Below, piece after piece: positions 7,419 through 15,815 of a DNA stretch of 64,000 bases (positions are counted from its first letter, which is position 1; every line of letters starts with the position of its first letter). Origin of the DNA: Bradyrhizobium commune. GTDB taxonomy: Bacteria > Pseudomonadota > Alphaproteobacteria > Rhizobiales > Xanthobacteraceae. The notes beneath the pieces were generated by a model. That model did no database searches and was not told the DNA's origin. It saw only the letters and a program-made list of their open reading frames with translations. A program made the translations under genes and the position numbers. The stretch covers positions 5,952,001 through 6,016,000 of the forward strand of contig NZ_CP061379.1 in the NCBI RefSeq assembly GCF_015624505.1, written 5' to 3'.

Positions 7419-9140
7419 TCAAAAAAGTTCGATGCCGTCGTCCGCGGCCTCAACCTGCTCGACCCGGTGCGTGGCAGCCGCCGAGACCAGCCCGAGGGTC
7501 TGCAAAAATTCCCTGTGAACGTCCCGCTCACGCGCCATCGTGTAGCGGGCGAAGAGATCGTCGAGCACGGCCTCGTCCTGCGTCCCCGGCCGATGTGCGC
7601 CTGCGCTGGCGGTCTCGAGGCGCGCAGCAACGGCCGGCAGCGCCGCCGAGCTCTCGCCGAGCGAGGCCATCAAGCCGTGTGCCGAATTCATCAGGCCCTC
7701 GAACTCCGCGCCCTCGTCGACGAGCCGGTTCATCAGCTTGCCGAGCCGCTCATTGCCGGCCTCGACCTCGCGCAGCGCTTGGAGGATCTGCGGCTCGAGC
7801 TTGGCGAGCTGGGTGGGATCGCCCTGCACGCGCAGCTCCTTCAGCTCGTTGGCCGAACGCTCGATGCCGTCGAGCACCGGCCTCAAGCGCCCCGCGCCTG
7901 CTGACACCTGGTCGGCCGTCGCCTTCAGCTCATTGGCAATGACGACGAAGGCGCTGCCGCGGCTGCCGAGATGGCTGGCCTTGAGCCCGGCATTCATGCC
8001 GATCAGCGTGATGTCGACAGTGGCTTCAGCGAGGCCGGCAATTGCCTGGCGAAACTTCGCGAGCGTATCCTCCACGATCGCCAGCGCCTCGTCGACCGAG
8101 CGGCCGGCGCTCTCGCAGGTCGTGATCAGGGTCGAGGCCTGTGCTAGCGTATGCTTGATGCGCGCCAGGAACGACGAAGAGGCGCCATCCCCTCCGCCGA
8201 ACAGCGAGCGGCCGTGCCCGACGACGCTGCCCGCATCGTTCAGGATCGCCGACAGCGCCCGGACGATCTGGCCGATGTCGCCGCCGAACTCACGCTGGGC
8301 ATCCCTGAGTTGGGCTGCCTGCAACCGGCAGATCGCGCGCGCGCCATCATCGCTCGCGACCGGCTGCGGGACGAGGCTTGGGGTCGATCCGGACGACAGA
8401 AGCAGGCCGTGACAGACATGCTCCAGCCGCTGCCGCGTGCTGTCGCCCGCCTGCAATGAAATGATCGCGCTGCCGACCGCCTCGGCGATCTTCCTTGTGC
8501 TGCCGCTCGCCAGGTCGGCGAGATGGCTGCTCTTGCTGCGCTGATCGCGCAGGCCGGAATAGGCCGCGCCGAGCTCGGCACTTTCAGCGACCAGGCGGTC
8601 CCCGTAACGGCTCTCGAACTCCTTCTGCCGGCCGGATGCGGTGGCGACTGCTTCCGAGAGGCGCTGCTGATCCTTCGCACAGCCTTCGATCGAGCGCTGC
8701 ACGGCCTTGCCGAGATCATAGGCCTCCTGCGTGAAGGCGAGAAAGCCCTCGCGATCGCCATCGAGCGAGGCCGCCTCGATCCGCGCGCTGCGCGCGATGA
8801 TGGTGATCATCTGGATGTGCTTGAACAGCGGCTTAAGCAGTGCAGACGCCTCCGCCGTGCTCTTGCCGATCGTCGCGAGCAACGCGCTCTCGGCCGGCAG
8901 CGCCTGTGCCAACTCGCTGAGCCGCGCGGCGATCTCCTGCAAGGCAGTCGCAGCGCCCGCGATCTCGGCGCCGGAGAGCTCCCCCGAGAGCGTCGCGAGG
9001 CCCTGGTTCAGCTCCTTGAAAATGATGTGGCCGCGCCCGAGTTCGTGACCGACGCGCGCAAAGACGTCTTCTATCCGCGACGAGACATCCTCGATCGCGG
9101 CGATCGCCTCGGTCAACGTGCTGGCCGGAAGAGCGGACAT
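7419..9140 (-). CDS. Soluble MCP-like signalling protein at the end of the chemosensory operon, 573 aa
   Basis: ATG 9140 (MSALPASTLTEAIAAIEDV) is chosen because it follows the cheB stop by 5 bases; the open frame upstream only overlaps cheB. The protein is almost entirely helical and has no signal peptide or membrane segment. A degenerate version of the chemoreceptor hairpin tip is visible: 'DITLIGMNAGLKASHLGSRG' then 'AFVVIANELKATADQVS', which corresponds to the usual [18 protein letters not shown]...FAVVAxEVRKLAE. An N-terminal coiled coil also carries a MCP-like 'ITIIARSARIEAASLDGDRE' stretch. It probably works as a cytoplasmic scaffold or receptor for the CheA/CheW pair encoded upstream, with a non-standard tip. 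Confidence 0.7.
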   Translation of the reverse strand: MSALPASTLTEAIAAIEDVSSRIEDVFARVGHELGRGHIIFKELNQGLATLSGELSGAEIAGAATALQEIAARLSELAQALPAESALLATIGKSTAEASALLKPLFKHIQMITIIARSARIEAASLDGDREGFLAFTQEAYDLGKAVQRSIEGCAKDQQRLSEAVATASGRQKEFESRYGDRLVAESAELGAAYSGLRDQRSKSSHLADLASGSTRKIAEAVGSAIISLQAGDSTRQRLEHVCHGLLLSSGSTPSLVPQPVASDDGARAICRLQAAQLRDAQREFGGDIGQIVRALSAILNDAGSVVGHGRSLFGGGDGASSSFLARIKHTLAQASTLITTCESAGRSVDEALAIVEDTLAKFRQAIAGLAEATVDITLIGMNAGLKASHLGSRGSAFVVIANELKATADQVSAGAGRLRPVLDGIERSANELKELRVQGDPTQLAKLEPQILQALREVEAGNERLGKLMNRLVDEGAEFEGLMNSAHGLMASLGESSAALPAVAARLETASAGAHRPGTQDEAVLDDLFARYTMARERDVHREFLQTLGLVSAAATHRVEQVEAADDGIELF

Positions 9141-9145
9141 CGCAA

Positions 9146-10237
9146 TCAGCCCACCCCCGCCACATGCCCGGCCTGATACCAGAGCATGATCTCGCGCGGG
9201 ATGTGGTTCAGCGACACCACCTTCTCGACGCCGCCGTGCGCGATCGCTTCCTTCGGCATGCCGAACACCACGCAGCTTTCCTCGTCCTGCGCCCGTGTCG
9301 AAGCGCCGAGCTTGCGCATCTCGAGCATTCCGCGCGCGCCGTCGTCGCCCATGCCGGTCATGATGACGCCGAGTGCATTGGCGCCGGCGTGCTGGGCCGC
9401 CGAGCGGAACAGCACGTCGACGGATGGGCGATGCCGCGACACCGGTGGGCCGTCCTTGATCGCGATCTGGTAGCGCAGGCCGATCCGCTGGAGCAGCATG
9501 TGACGGGCGCCGGGCGCGATATAGGCGCAACCCGGCAGCACCGGCTCGCCATCCTCAGCCTCTTTCACCCGGACCTGGCAGACGCTGTCGAGACGCCTGG
9601 CAAAGGCCGCGGTGAACCCCGCCGGCATGTGCTGGACGATGACGATCGGCGGACAATGCGGTGGCAGCATCTCGAGGACGTCGTTGAGCGCCTCGGTCCC
9701 GCCGGTCGAGGCACCGATGCACACAATGCGTTCCGTCGTCGGCCGGACCTTGCCCTGCACCGGCGGCGGGATGATGGCATCCGCCGTCAGCTTCTTCTCG
9801 ACCACGCGACGCTCGGAGCGCGGACGGACCCGCGCGCGCGCCGCCGACTTCACGGCCTCGCGCAGCCGTGTCGAACACTCGAGCAGCGCCTGCCGCGTGT
9901 CGATCTTCGGCTTGGGCACGATGTCCACTGCGCCCGCCTCGAAGGCCTCGAACATCACGTTCGAACCCTCCTCGGTGAGCGACGAACAGATGATCACGGG
10001 GATCGGACGCTGCGCCATGATCTTGCGCAGGAAGGTCATGCCGTCCATGCGCGGCATCTCGATGTCGAGGATCATGACATCCGGGATCTCGTTCTGGAGG
10101 CGGCGCGCCGCCGCGAACGGATCCGATGCCGTCCCCATCACCTCGATGTCGGGATCGTCATTGAGGATCGTCTGCAGGATTTGGCGAACCGACGCCGAAT
10201 CGTCCACGATCAGTACGCGAACTTTCTCCTTCGGCAT
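9146..10237 (-). CDS. cheB: Chemotaxis response regulator protein-glutamate methylesterase CheB, 363 aa
   Basis: The N-terminal receiver domain (residues 7-125) has the DD pair (LIVDDS), phosphoacceptor Asp58 (MILDIEMP) and Lys in VPKPK. The C-terminal CheB methylesterase domain (about 170-355) has the catalytic Ser in GASTGG, His in VQHMPAGFT and Asp in TGMGDDG. It removes methyl groups from, or deamidates, receptor glutamates when phosphorylated by CheA. Start ATG 10237 ([13 protein letters not shown]) is set by homology; the longer frame runs into cheR. It lies 17 bases after cheR in the same operon. Confidence 0.93.
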   Translation of the reverse strand: MPKEKVRVLIVDDSASVRQILQTILNDDPDIEVMGTASDPFAAARRLQNEIPDVMILDIEMPRMDGMTFLRKIMAQRPIPVIICSSLTEEGSNVMFEAFEAGAVDIVPKPKIDTRQALLECSTRLREAVKSAARARVRPRSERRVVEKKLTADAIIPPPVQGKVRPTTERIVCIGASTGGTEALNDVLEMLPPHCPPIVIVQHMPAGFTAAFARRLDSVCQVRVKEAEDGEPVLPGCAYIAPGARHMLLQRIGLRYQIAIKDGPPVSRHRPSVDVLFRSAAQHAGANALGVIMTGMGDDGARGMLEMRKLGASTRAQDEESCVVFGMPKEAIAHGGVEKVVSLNHIPREIMLWYQAGHVAGVG

Positions 10238-10254
10238 GTTTCGGCGCGCTCCAG

Positions 10255-11109
10255 TCAAACCTTGAAAATGGTGGGTTGAACCTGCTTCAGCCCGGGCACA
10301 GCACTGTGAATCATCGATTCCGAATGTCCGACCAGCAGATAGCCGCCCGGTCGCAGATGACTGCACAATTGCTCGATCACCTTGCGCTGGGTCTCGCGCT
10401 CGAAATAGATCAGGACGTTGCGGCAGAAGATGATGTCGACGTCGCGGTCGACCGGGTAGGACGAATCCATCAGATTCATCCGCATGAAATGCGTCATACG
10501 CCGCAATTCCGGCACGACCCGCACTTCACCGCGCGACTTGTCCCGCGACGACAGGAAATACCGTTTTAAGAACGGCTCCGGCACCGGCGCGAGCACGTCA
10601 CGGGTATAGATCGCGGTCTTGGCAAGACGCAGCACCGCGGTCGAGATGTCGGTCCCGAGGATGCGATACTGGAAGCGCGAGCCGTTCCGCGTCATGTCGT
10701 CCAGCACCATGGCGGTGGTGTAGGCCTCCATGCCGGTCGAGCTCGCGGAACTCCAGATTTTCAGGTTCGCGTTCCGACGTCCGTGCGATTTGAGCAGGGC
10801 CGGAACAGCGACGTCCCGCATGAAGGTGAAATGCTGGGGTTCGCGGAAGAAGTCGGTCTTGTTGGTCGTCACCACATCGATGAGATGGGTGAGCTCGGCG
10901 TCGAAATGATCGGCCTCGAACAGATTGTCGACATACTCGTTGAGGTCCGAGAAGTTCAGCGCACGCACGCGCTTGTGCAGCCGCCCCTCCAGCATCAGCC
11001 GCTTGCCCTGCGGCAGCTTGATGCCGACCTGCCCCTCGATCAATTCGGCGATGGTCCGGAAGTGCCGATCCGACAAATGGACGGCCGCATCCTGCATGGC
11101 GGGCATCAT
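10255..11109 (-). CDS. cheR: Chemotaxis protein methyltransferase CheR, 284 aa
   Basis: The all-helical CheR_N domain (residues about 10-65) precedes the SAM-dependent methyltransferase domain. Family signatures are '[14 protein letters not shown]' (about 85-98), the SAM-site '[14 protein letters not shown]', 'ILGTDIS' and '[11 protein letters not shown]' near residue 230. It methylates receptor glutamates using S-adenosylmethionine. Several Met codons at 1, 2 and 5 make the exact start uncertain by a few residues. There is no C-terminal TPR or pentapeptide-binding extension. It is paired with cheB as the adaptation module of the operon. Confidence 0.93.
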   Translation of the reverse strand: MMPAMQDAAVHLSDRHFRTIAELIEGQVGIKLPQGKRLMLEGRLHKRVRALNFSDLNEYVDNLFEADHFDAELTHLIDVVTTNKTDFFREPQHFTFMRDVAVPALLKSHGRRNANLKIWSSASSTGMEAYTTAMVLDDMTRNGSRFQYRILGTDISTAVLRLAKTAIYTRDVLAPVPEPFLKRYFLSSRDKSRGEVRVVPELRRMTHFMRMNLMDSSYPVDRDVDIIFCRNVLIYFERETQRKVIEQLCSHLRPGGYLLVGHSESMIHSAVPGLKQVQPTIFKV

Positions 11110-11203
11110 GGCTGCATGCCCCGGTCCAGGATGGCCGCCTGCACTGAATGTCGGGCCAAAGGGGCCATCTCAAATCCCACGCCTTTACATATTTACCGAA
11201 GAC

Positions 11204-11236
11204 AGATCGGCCCGCCCGTAGCGGGCGGGCCGATCT
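11204..11236 (-). terminator. 15-bp GC-rich hairpin between mcp and cheR
   Basis: The arms 11204-11218 and 11222-11236 are exact complements around a 3-base loop. In the direction of the operon the hairpin follows the mcp stop codon by 11 bases, and cheR starts about 95 bases later. It lacks a U-tract afterwards, so it may act as an RNA-stability or partial-termination element that lowers cheR/cheB expression relative to the receptor. Confidence 0.6.
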
Positions 11237-11247
11237 CTCAAAAAGTC

Positions 11248-13050
11248 CTAGCGCTGGAAATCGGCGTCCCGATCGTCCTCGCCGTCATTCATGTCGAAGG
11301 CAAATCCGCCGCCACCGGCCACCTTCATCGCGCGCGCCGGCTTGGCCTGAGCCTTCTTGGCCGGGCGCTCGACGGCCGCCATGGTGGCCGCCTTGGCACG
11401 CAGCTGGTTGACCGCCCGGTCGATCGGCGCGGCCGCATGGCCCTTGCCGCCCTGCTCGATGCGGAAATAGGCGATCGTCGACTGGAGCTGCTCGGCCTGC
11501 GAGGCAAGCTCCTCCGAGGTCGAGGACACCTGCTCGGAGGCGCTGGCATTCTGCTGACCGACCTTGTCGAGCTGCTGGATCGCCTGGTTGATCTGCGCCG
11601 AACCGACGTCCTGCTCGCGGCAGGCCGCGGTGATCTCCTCGACGAGCTCGGCAGTCTTCTTGATGTCCGGAACGAGCTTCGCCAGCATGGAGCCGGCTTC
11701 CTGGGCAACCTTGACGGTCTCGGCCGAGAGCGTGCCGATCTCGGCCGCCGCCGCCTGGCTGCGCTCCGCGAGCTTGCGCACTTCGGATGCGACCACCGCG
11801 AAGCCCTTGCCATGCTCGCCGGCACGCGCGGCCTCGACCGCGGCGTTGAGCGCAAGCAGGTCGGTCTGGCGCGCAATCTCCTGCACGATGGTGATCTTCT
11901 CGGCGATGGTCTGCATCGCGTTGACAGCGCGGCCCACAGCGGCGCCGCTGGCTTCCGCATCCTTGGCCGACTGCGCGGCAATCTTCTCGGTCTGGTTGGC
12001 GTTGTCGGCATTCTGCTTTACGTTGGACGCCATCTCCTCCATCGAGGACGACGCTTCCTCGGCGGACGACGCCTGCTCGGTCGCGCCCTGCGAGAGCTGC
12101 TCGGCGCTGGCGGAGAGCTCCTGGCTGCCGGCCGAGACGTTCTGAGCGGCGGTCAGCGCTTCCGAGACGATCTGTCGGAGCTTCTCGACCATGCGCTCGA
12201 GCGCGAGGCCCAGCGTGTCCTTGTCTGACATCGGCTTGGCTTCGACCGTGAGATTGCCTTGCGCGATCTCGTTGGCGAGGCCCGCGGTCACGTTCAGATT
12301 CACGGTCATTGCGTTCAACGACTTGATGAGGTCGCCGATTTCGTCATTGCTGGAGGCGTCGATCTTGTGGCTGAGGTCACCAATCGCGACAGCATCGGCA
12401 AGGCCGACGGCGCTCGCAAGAGAACGGCTGATGTTGATGGCAATCCAGGTCGCAGCAACGGCCGCGATCACCAGCGACGCCAGCACCAGGCTGATCAGGA
12501 TGAGCTCCGCCCGGCTGCCATCCTGACGCGCCTGCTCGGCTTCGTCAGCCATCGCCTTCTTGACATAGATCACGTAGGCGTTGGCGGCTTCCATCGCCTC
12601 GGCGACCACCTTGCGGCCTTCGTGGATCGAGCGTTCCGTTGCCTTGGCCTTGTCCGTCTTTGCCAGCCTGACAGTTTCGTCCTGATAGGCATTCATCTTG
12701 GTGTAGGCGGTGGCAAAGCCGTCCATCATCTTCTTGCCGCTCTCGCTCGCGGCTCCATAAATCTCGTCTTTAGATTTTTGGAGATCCTGACGAACCTTCG
12801 CCAGATCGGTAGTAAACCCGTCATACTCGGCGTCGGTCGCCAGAATCGAGTTCTTCTCGGCCCGAACCTGCGCCAGAATGCCCTTCTCGAGCTCCGCGGC
12901 CTTTTCCATCCGACCGGCACGAGCGACCAGATGCTCGGCCGTTCCAACCATGTCGGTCAGCTTCAAATAGCCGACCGCGCCGGCAATCATGGAGAGCAGG
13001 ATGACGACGCCGAAGGCGCTGGCAAGCTTGGCTTTAACGGAAAATCTCAT
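11248..13050 (-). CDS. Transmembrane methyl-accepting chemotaxis protein with two HAMP segments, 600 aa
   Basis: TM1 lies at about 8-29 and TM2 at about 188-212. Between them is a helical periplasmic region like a four-helix-bundle sensor. A HAMP domain (about 212-262) and a second HAMP-like stretch (about 262-300) follow. The signalling hairpin has its tip at about 380-400 ([21 protein letters not shown] and [15 protein letters not shown]). The tail ends in a distinctive '[19 protein letters not shown]' with no NWETF-like CheR tether. It lies 59 bases after cheW. The signalling half is nearly identical to that of the MCP at 13617. The ligand is unknown. Confidence 0.92.
   Translation of the reverse strand: MRFSVKAKLASAFGVVILLSMIAGAVGYLKLTDMVGTAEHLVARAGRMEKAAELEKGILAQVRAEKNSILATDAEYDGFTTDLAKVRQDLQKSKDEIYGAASESGKKMMDGFATAYTKMNAYQDETVRLAKTDKAKATERSIHEGRKVVAEAMEAANAYVIYVKKAMADEAEQARQDGSRAELILISLVLASLVIAAVAATWIAINISRSLASAVGLADAVAIGDLSHKIDASSNDEIGDLIKSLNAMTVNLNVTAGLANEIAQGNLTVEAKPMSDKDTLGLALERMVEKLRQIVSEALTAAQNVSAGSQELSASAEQLSQGATEQASSAEEASSSMEEMASNVKQNADNANQTEKIAAQSAKDAEASGAAVGRAVNAMQTIAEKITIVQEIARQTDLLALNAAVEAARAGEHGKGFAVVASEVRKLAERSQAAAAEIGTLSAETVKVAQEAGSMLAKLVPDIKKTAELVEEITAACREQDVGSAQINQAIQQLDKVGQQNASASEQVSSTSEELASQAEQLQSTIAYFRIEQGGKGHAAAPIDRAVNQLRAKAATMAAVERPAKKAQAKPARAMKVAGGGGFAFDMNDGEDDRDADFQR
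11481..12160. repeat. Signalling-domain repeat, copy 1 (partner 13862-14541)
   Basis: The two MCP genes share a block of about 680 bases encoding the signalling hairpin. The bases align at a constant offset of 2381 without indels between the checked landmarks. Only a handful of amino-acid differences were seen, for example GAAVG against GVAVT and SAETV against STESV. The outer parts of the two genes are much more different, which suggests duplication followed by gene conversion or strong constraint. Confidence 0.75.
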
Positions 13051-13109
13051 GGTGTAATCTCGTAGTTCTGGAGTGAGGTTGCTTACGCTTGCTGCACTAG
13101 GTTTCGCGT

Positions 13110-13580
13110 TCAGGCGGCGCGGGGCGCCTCGTCCGGTAACTCATCGTTCGCCATCAGCTTGGCGAGATCGAAAATCACGACGAACTTCTCGCCCTTGCGG
13201 CCGATGCCGGCGGCATAGTCGGACTGCCATTTGCCGCCGACCTCCGGGATCGGCTCGATCGCACTCTCGTCGATGTCGGTAACCTCGAACACGCAATCGG
13301 CAACGAAGCCGACGCCGACCAGACGGCCCTTCATCGGCACGTCGAGAATGATGATGCGGGTGGCTTCGGTCGCCGCCACGCTCGGCAGACCGAGCTTGGT
13401 CCGGAGGTCGACGATCGGATAGCCGGCGCCGCGCACGTCGATCATGCCGAGCAGGAAATTCGGCGCATGCGGCAGGCGCGAGATCGGCCGCATGTCGAGA
13501 ATTTCGCGGACGTTGCGTATCGAGATGCCGAACGTCTCGCCGGCGAGCCCGAGCGTCAGATATTGCGAGGTTGCGGCCAT
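13110..13580 (-). CDS. cheW: Chemotaxis coupling protein CheW, 156 aa
   Basis: A single CheW-like beta-barrel domain covers the protein. Signs are '[23 protein letters not shown]' at the N-terminus, '[24 protein letters not shown]' in the middle (RG normally RGxxxPVxDLRxxFG) and a C-terminal '[12 protein letters not shown]' strand. It bridges receptors and CheA. It lies between the two mcp genes, 36 bases after the upstream MCP. It is the second of two CheW proteins in the operon, and the two are only distantly alike. Confidence 0.92.
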   Translation of the reverse strand: MAATSQYLTLGLAGETFGISIRNVREILDMRPISRLPHAPNFLLGMIDVRGAGYPIVDLRTKLGLPSVAATEATRIIILDVPMKGRLVGVGFVADCVFEVTDIDESAIEPIPEVGGKWQSDYAAGIGRKGEKFVVIFDLAKLMANDELPDEAPRAA

Positions 13581-13616
13581 GATGCAGTCCAGAGGTCAGG
13601 TTGTTTCAATCAGCAG

Positions 13617-15314
13617 TCAGCGCTGGAATTCGGCGTCGCGTTCGTCCTCGCCGTCGTGCATGTCGAAAGCAAAGCCGCCGCCGCCCGCGACCTTCATCGC
13701 GCGCGCCGGCTTGCGCGCAGGCGCAGGCTTCTTGGCATCGCGCTCGGCCGCCGCCATATGCACGGCCTTGGCGCGGAGCTGACCGACGGCACGGTCGATC
13801 GGCGCCGGCGCGGCCCTCTCGCCACGTGCGGCGCTCTCGATGCGGAAGAACGAGATGGTCGACTGAAGCTGCTCGGCCTGCGAGGCGAGCTCTTCCGAGG
13901 TCGAGGACACCTGCTCGGAGGCGCTGGCGTTCTGCTGGCCGACCTTGTCGAGCTGCTGGATCGCCTGGTTGATCTGGGCCGAGCCGACGTCCTGCTCGCG
14001 GCAGGCCGCGGTGATCTCGCGGACCAGCTCGGCCGTCTTCTTGATGTCCGGCACGAGCTTGGACAGCATGCCGCCGGCTTCCTGCGCGACCTTCACGCTT
14101 TCCGTCGACAGCGTGCCGATCTCGGCCGCCGCCGCCTGGCTGCGCTCGGCGAGCTTGCGCACTTCGGAAGCAACCACCGCAAAGCCCTTGCCGTGCTCGC
14201 CGGCGCGAGCGGCCTCGACCGCGGCGTTCAGCGCAAGCAGGTCGGTCTGGCGCGCGATCTCCTGCACGATGGTGATCTTTTCGGCAATGGTCTGCATTGC
14301 GTTGACGGCGCGGGTCACCGCAACGCCGCTGGCTTCGGCATCCTTGGCCGATTGCGCGGCGATCTTCTCGGTCTGGTTGGCGTTGTCGGCGTTCTGCTTC
14401 ACGTTCGAGGCCATTTCCTCCATCGAGGAGGAGGCCTCCTCCGCCGAGGAGGCCTGCTCGGTCGCGCCCTGCGAAAGTTGTTCGGCACTGGCCGAGAGCT
14501 CCTGGCTGCCGGCCGAGACGTTCTGCGCCGCGGTCAGGGCCTCCTGAACGATCTGCTGGAGCTTTTGGACCATCATGTTCAACGATTTGACGAGATCGCC
14601 GATCTCGTCATTGCTGGAGACATTGATCGTCTGACTAAGATCGCCGCCCGCGACCGCACCGGCAAGGTTGACTGCGCGGCCGAGCGAACGGCTGATCGAG
14701 ATCGAAATCCAGAGCGCCGCGGCGATCGCGACCACGAGCGAGACGCCGAGCAGCGTCATCAGCAGGAACTGGGCCTGATGTCCCTCCTCCTTGGACTGAA
14801 CGGCCTGGTCCGCCATCTGCTTCTTGGTGTTCTCGACATAAGCACTCATGGACTCGAGCGCTTCATTGACAACCTTGCGACCGTCATTCATCGAGCGCTC
14901 GGTCGCCTTCGCCTTGTCGGTCTTCGCGATCCGGATCGTCTCTTCCTGGTAGGCATTCATCTTGGCATAGGCCAGCGCGAAGCCGTCGAGCAGCTTTTTG
15001 CCCGCTTCGCTCGCCAACGCGTAGACTTCGTCCTTTGTCTTGAGGGCGGATTCACGTCGCTTGGCGGCGTCGGCTGCGGCCTGCTCGATCTCGCTCTCAT
15101 TGCCTATGATGGCGTTCTTCTCCGAACGAAGCTGGACGAGGAGGTCCTTCTCGATCTCCATCGCCTTTTCCATGCGCTTGGCGCGCAGGACCATGCTGTC
15201 CGCGGTCGCCATCATGTCGCCAAGCTTCGTGTAGGCGACGCCACCCGCGACCATGGACAGGACGATGACCAGGCCGAATGCACTGGCAAGCTTTGCCTTG
15301 ACCGTAAACCTCAT
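13617..15314 (-). CDS. Transmembrane methyl-accepting chemotaxis protein, 565 aa
   Basis: TM1 lies at about 8-29 and TM2 at about 188-212. The periplasmic helices between them ([17 protein letters not shown]...) resemble a 4HB_MCP sensor domain. One HAMP domain (about 212-262) is followed by a signalling hairpin with the tip at about 345-365. Compared with the MCP at 11248 it lacks about 35 residues after the HAMP domain. It ends in the same unusual tail ([19 protein letters not shown]). No pentapeptide tether for CheR is present. It lies 39 bases after the upstream cheW and shares its operon. The ligand is unknown. Confidence 0.92.
   Translation of the reverse strand: MRFTVKAKLASAFGLVIVLSMVAGGVAYTKLGDMMATADSMVLRAKRMEKAMEIEKDLLVQLRSEKNAIIGNESEIEQAAADAAKRRESALKTKDEVYALASEAGKKLLDGFALAYAKMNAYQEETIRIAKTDKAKATERSMNDGRKVVNEALESMSAYVENTKKQMADQAVQSKEEGHQAQFLLMTLLGVSLVVAIAAALWISISISRSLGRAVNLAGAVAGGDLSQTINVSSNDEIGDLVKSLNMMVQKLQQIVQEALTAAQNVSAGSQELSASAEQLSQGATEQASSAEEASSSMEEMASNVKQNADNANQTEKIAAQSAKDAEASGVAVTRAVNAMQTIAEKITIVQEIARQTDLLALNAAVEAARAGEHGKGFAVVASEVRKLAERSQAAAAEIGTLSTESVKVAQEAGGMLSKLVPDIKKTAELVREITAACREQDVGSAQINQAIQQLDKVGQQNASASEQVSSTSEELASQAEQLQSTISFFRIESAARGERAAPAPIDRAVGQLRAKAVHMAAAERDAKKPAPARKPARAMKVAGGGGFAFDMHDGEDERDAEFQR
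13862..14541. repeat. Signalling-domain repeat, copy 2 (partner 11481-12160)
   Basis: This is the second copy of the long near-identical block within the two receptor genes. It is a potential substrate for recombination that would delete the intervening cheW and receptor sensor region. Confidence 0.75.
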
Positions 15315-15353
15315 CTTCAGCCCCTACCCGGTCTCGCGCCCCGAGACCTCATT

Positions 15354-15815
15354 TCAATTCAGGATACGTTCCATGTTGGGAACGATGACGAATTCCTCAC
15401 GCCACTTTGCGATGAAGCGAATGAACTCCGGCTTCCAGTGCATGCCGACGCGCGGCGTCTGCTGCACGTCGGTCTGCGAGATCTCGGTGACCTCGTAGAC
15501 CTTGTCCGCGGTGACGCCGACCAGCACCGGCTCGCCGTCAAGCTCGATCTCGATGACGACGATGCGCGTATCCGCGGAGTCCTCGAGCTGCGGCATGCCG
15601 AAGCGGATGCGCAGATCGGCGAGCGGAATCACGTTGCCGCGCACGTTGATCACACTGGGAACGAACGATCGTGCACCCGCGACCTTCGTCACCGGAACGG
15701 GGTCGATGATCTCGCGCACAAGGCCCGCGTCGAGGGCGAACTTCTCCTCGCCGAGACCGATCATCACGACCTGCATCGCGCCGGCCTGGTGTTCGGCTGC
15801 CAAACCGTCGGTCAT
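15354..15815 (-). CDS. cheW: Chemotaxis coupling protein CheW, 153 aa
   Basis: The CheW fold is seen in 'MQVVMIGLGEEKFALDAGLVREII', 'SVINVRGNVIPLADLRIRFGM' and the closing 'EEFVIVPNMERIL'. ATG 15815 is chosen because it overlaps the cheA stop by one base (TGATG), which implies translational coupling. The longer open frame upstream is only cheA antiframe. It links CheA with the downstream receptor. It differs from the other CheW in the operon, so the two may serve different receptors. Confidence 0.92.
   Translation of the reverse strand: MTDGLAAEHQAGAMQVVMIGLGEEKFALDAGLVREIIDPVPVTKVAGARSFVPSVINVRGNVIPLADLRIRFGMPQLEDSADTRIVVIEIELDGEPVLVGVTADKVYEVTEISQTDVQQTPRVGMHWKPEFIRFIAKWREEFVIVPNMERILN

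Noticed and set aside
10783..12228. 481-codon plus-strand frame opposite cheR and the first MCP
   Set aside because: Mirror of real minus-strand coding sequence; repetitive Leu/Gly/Arg composition.
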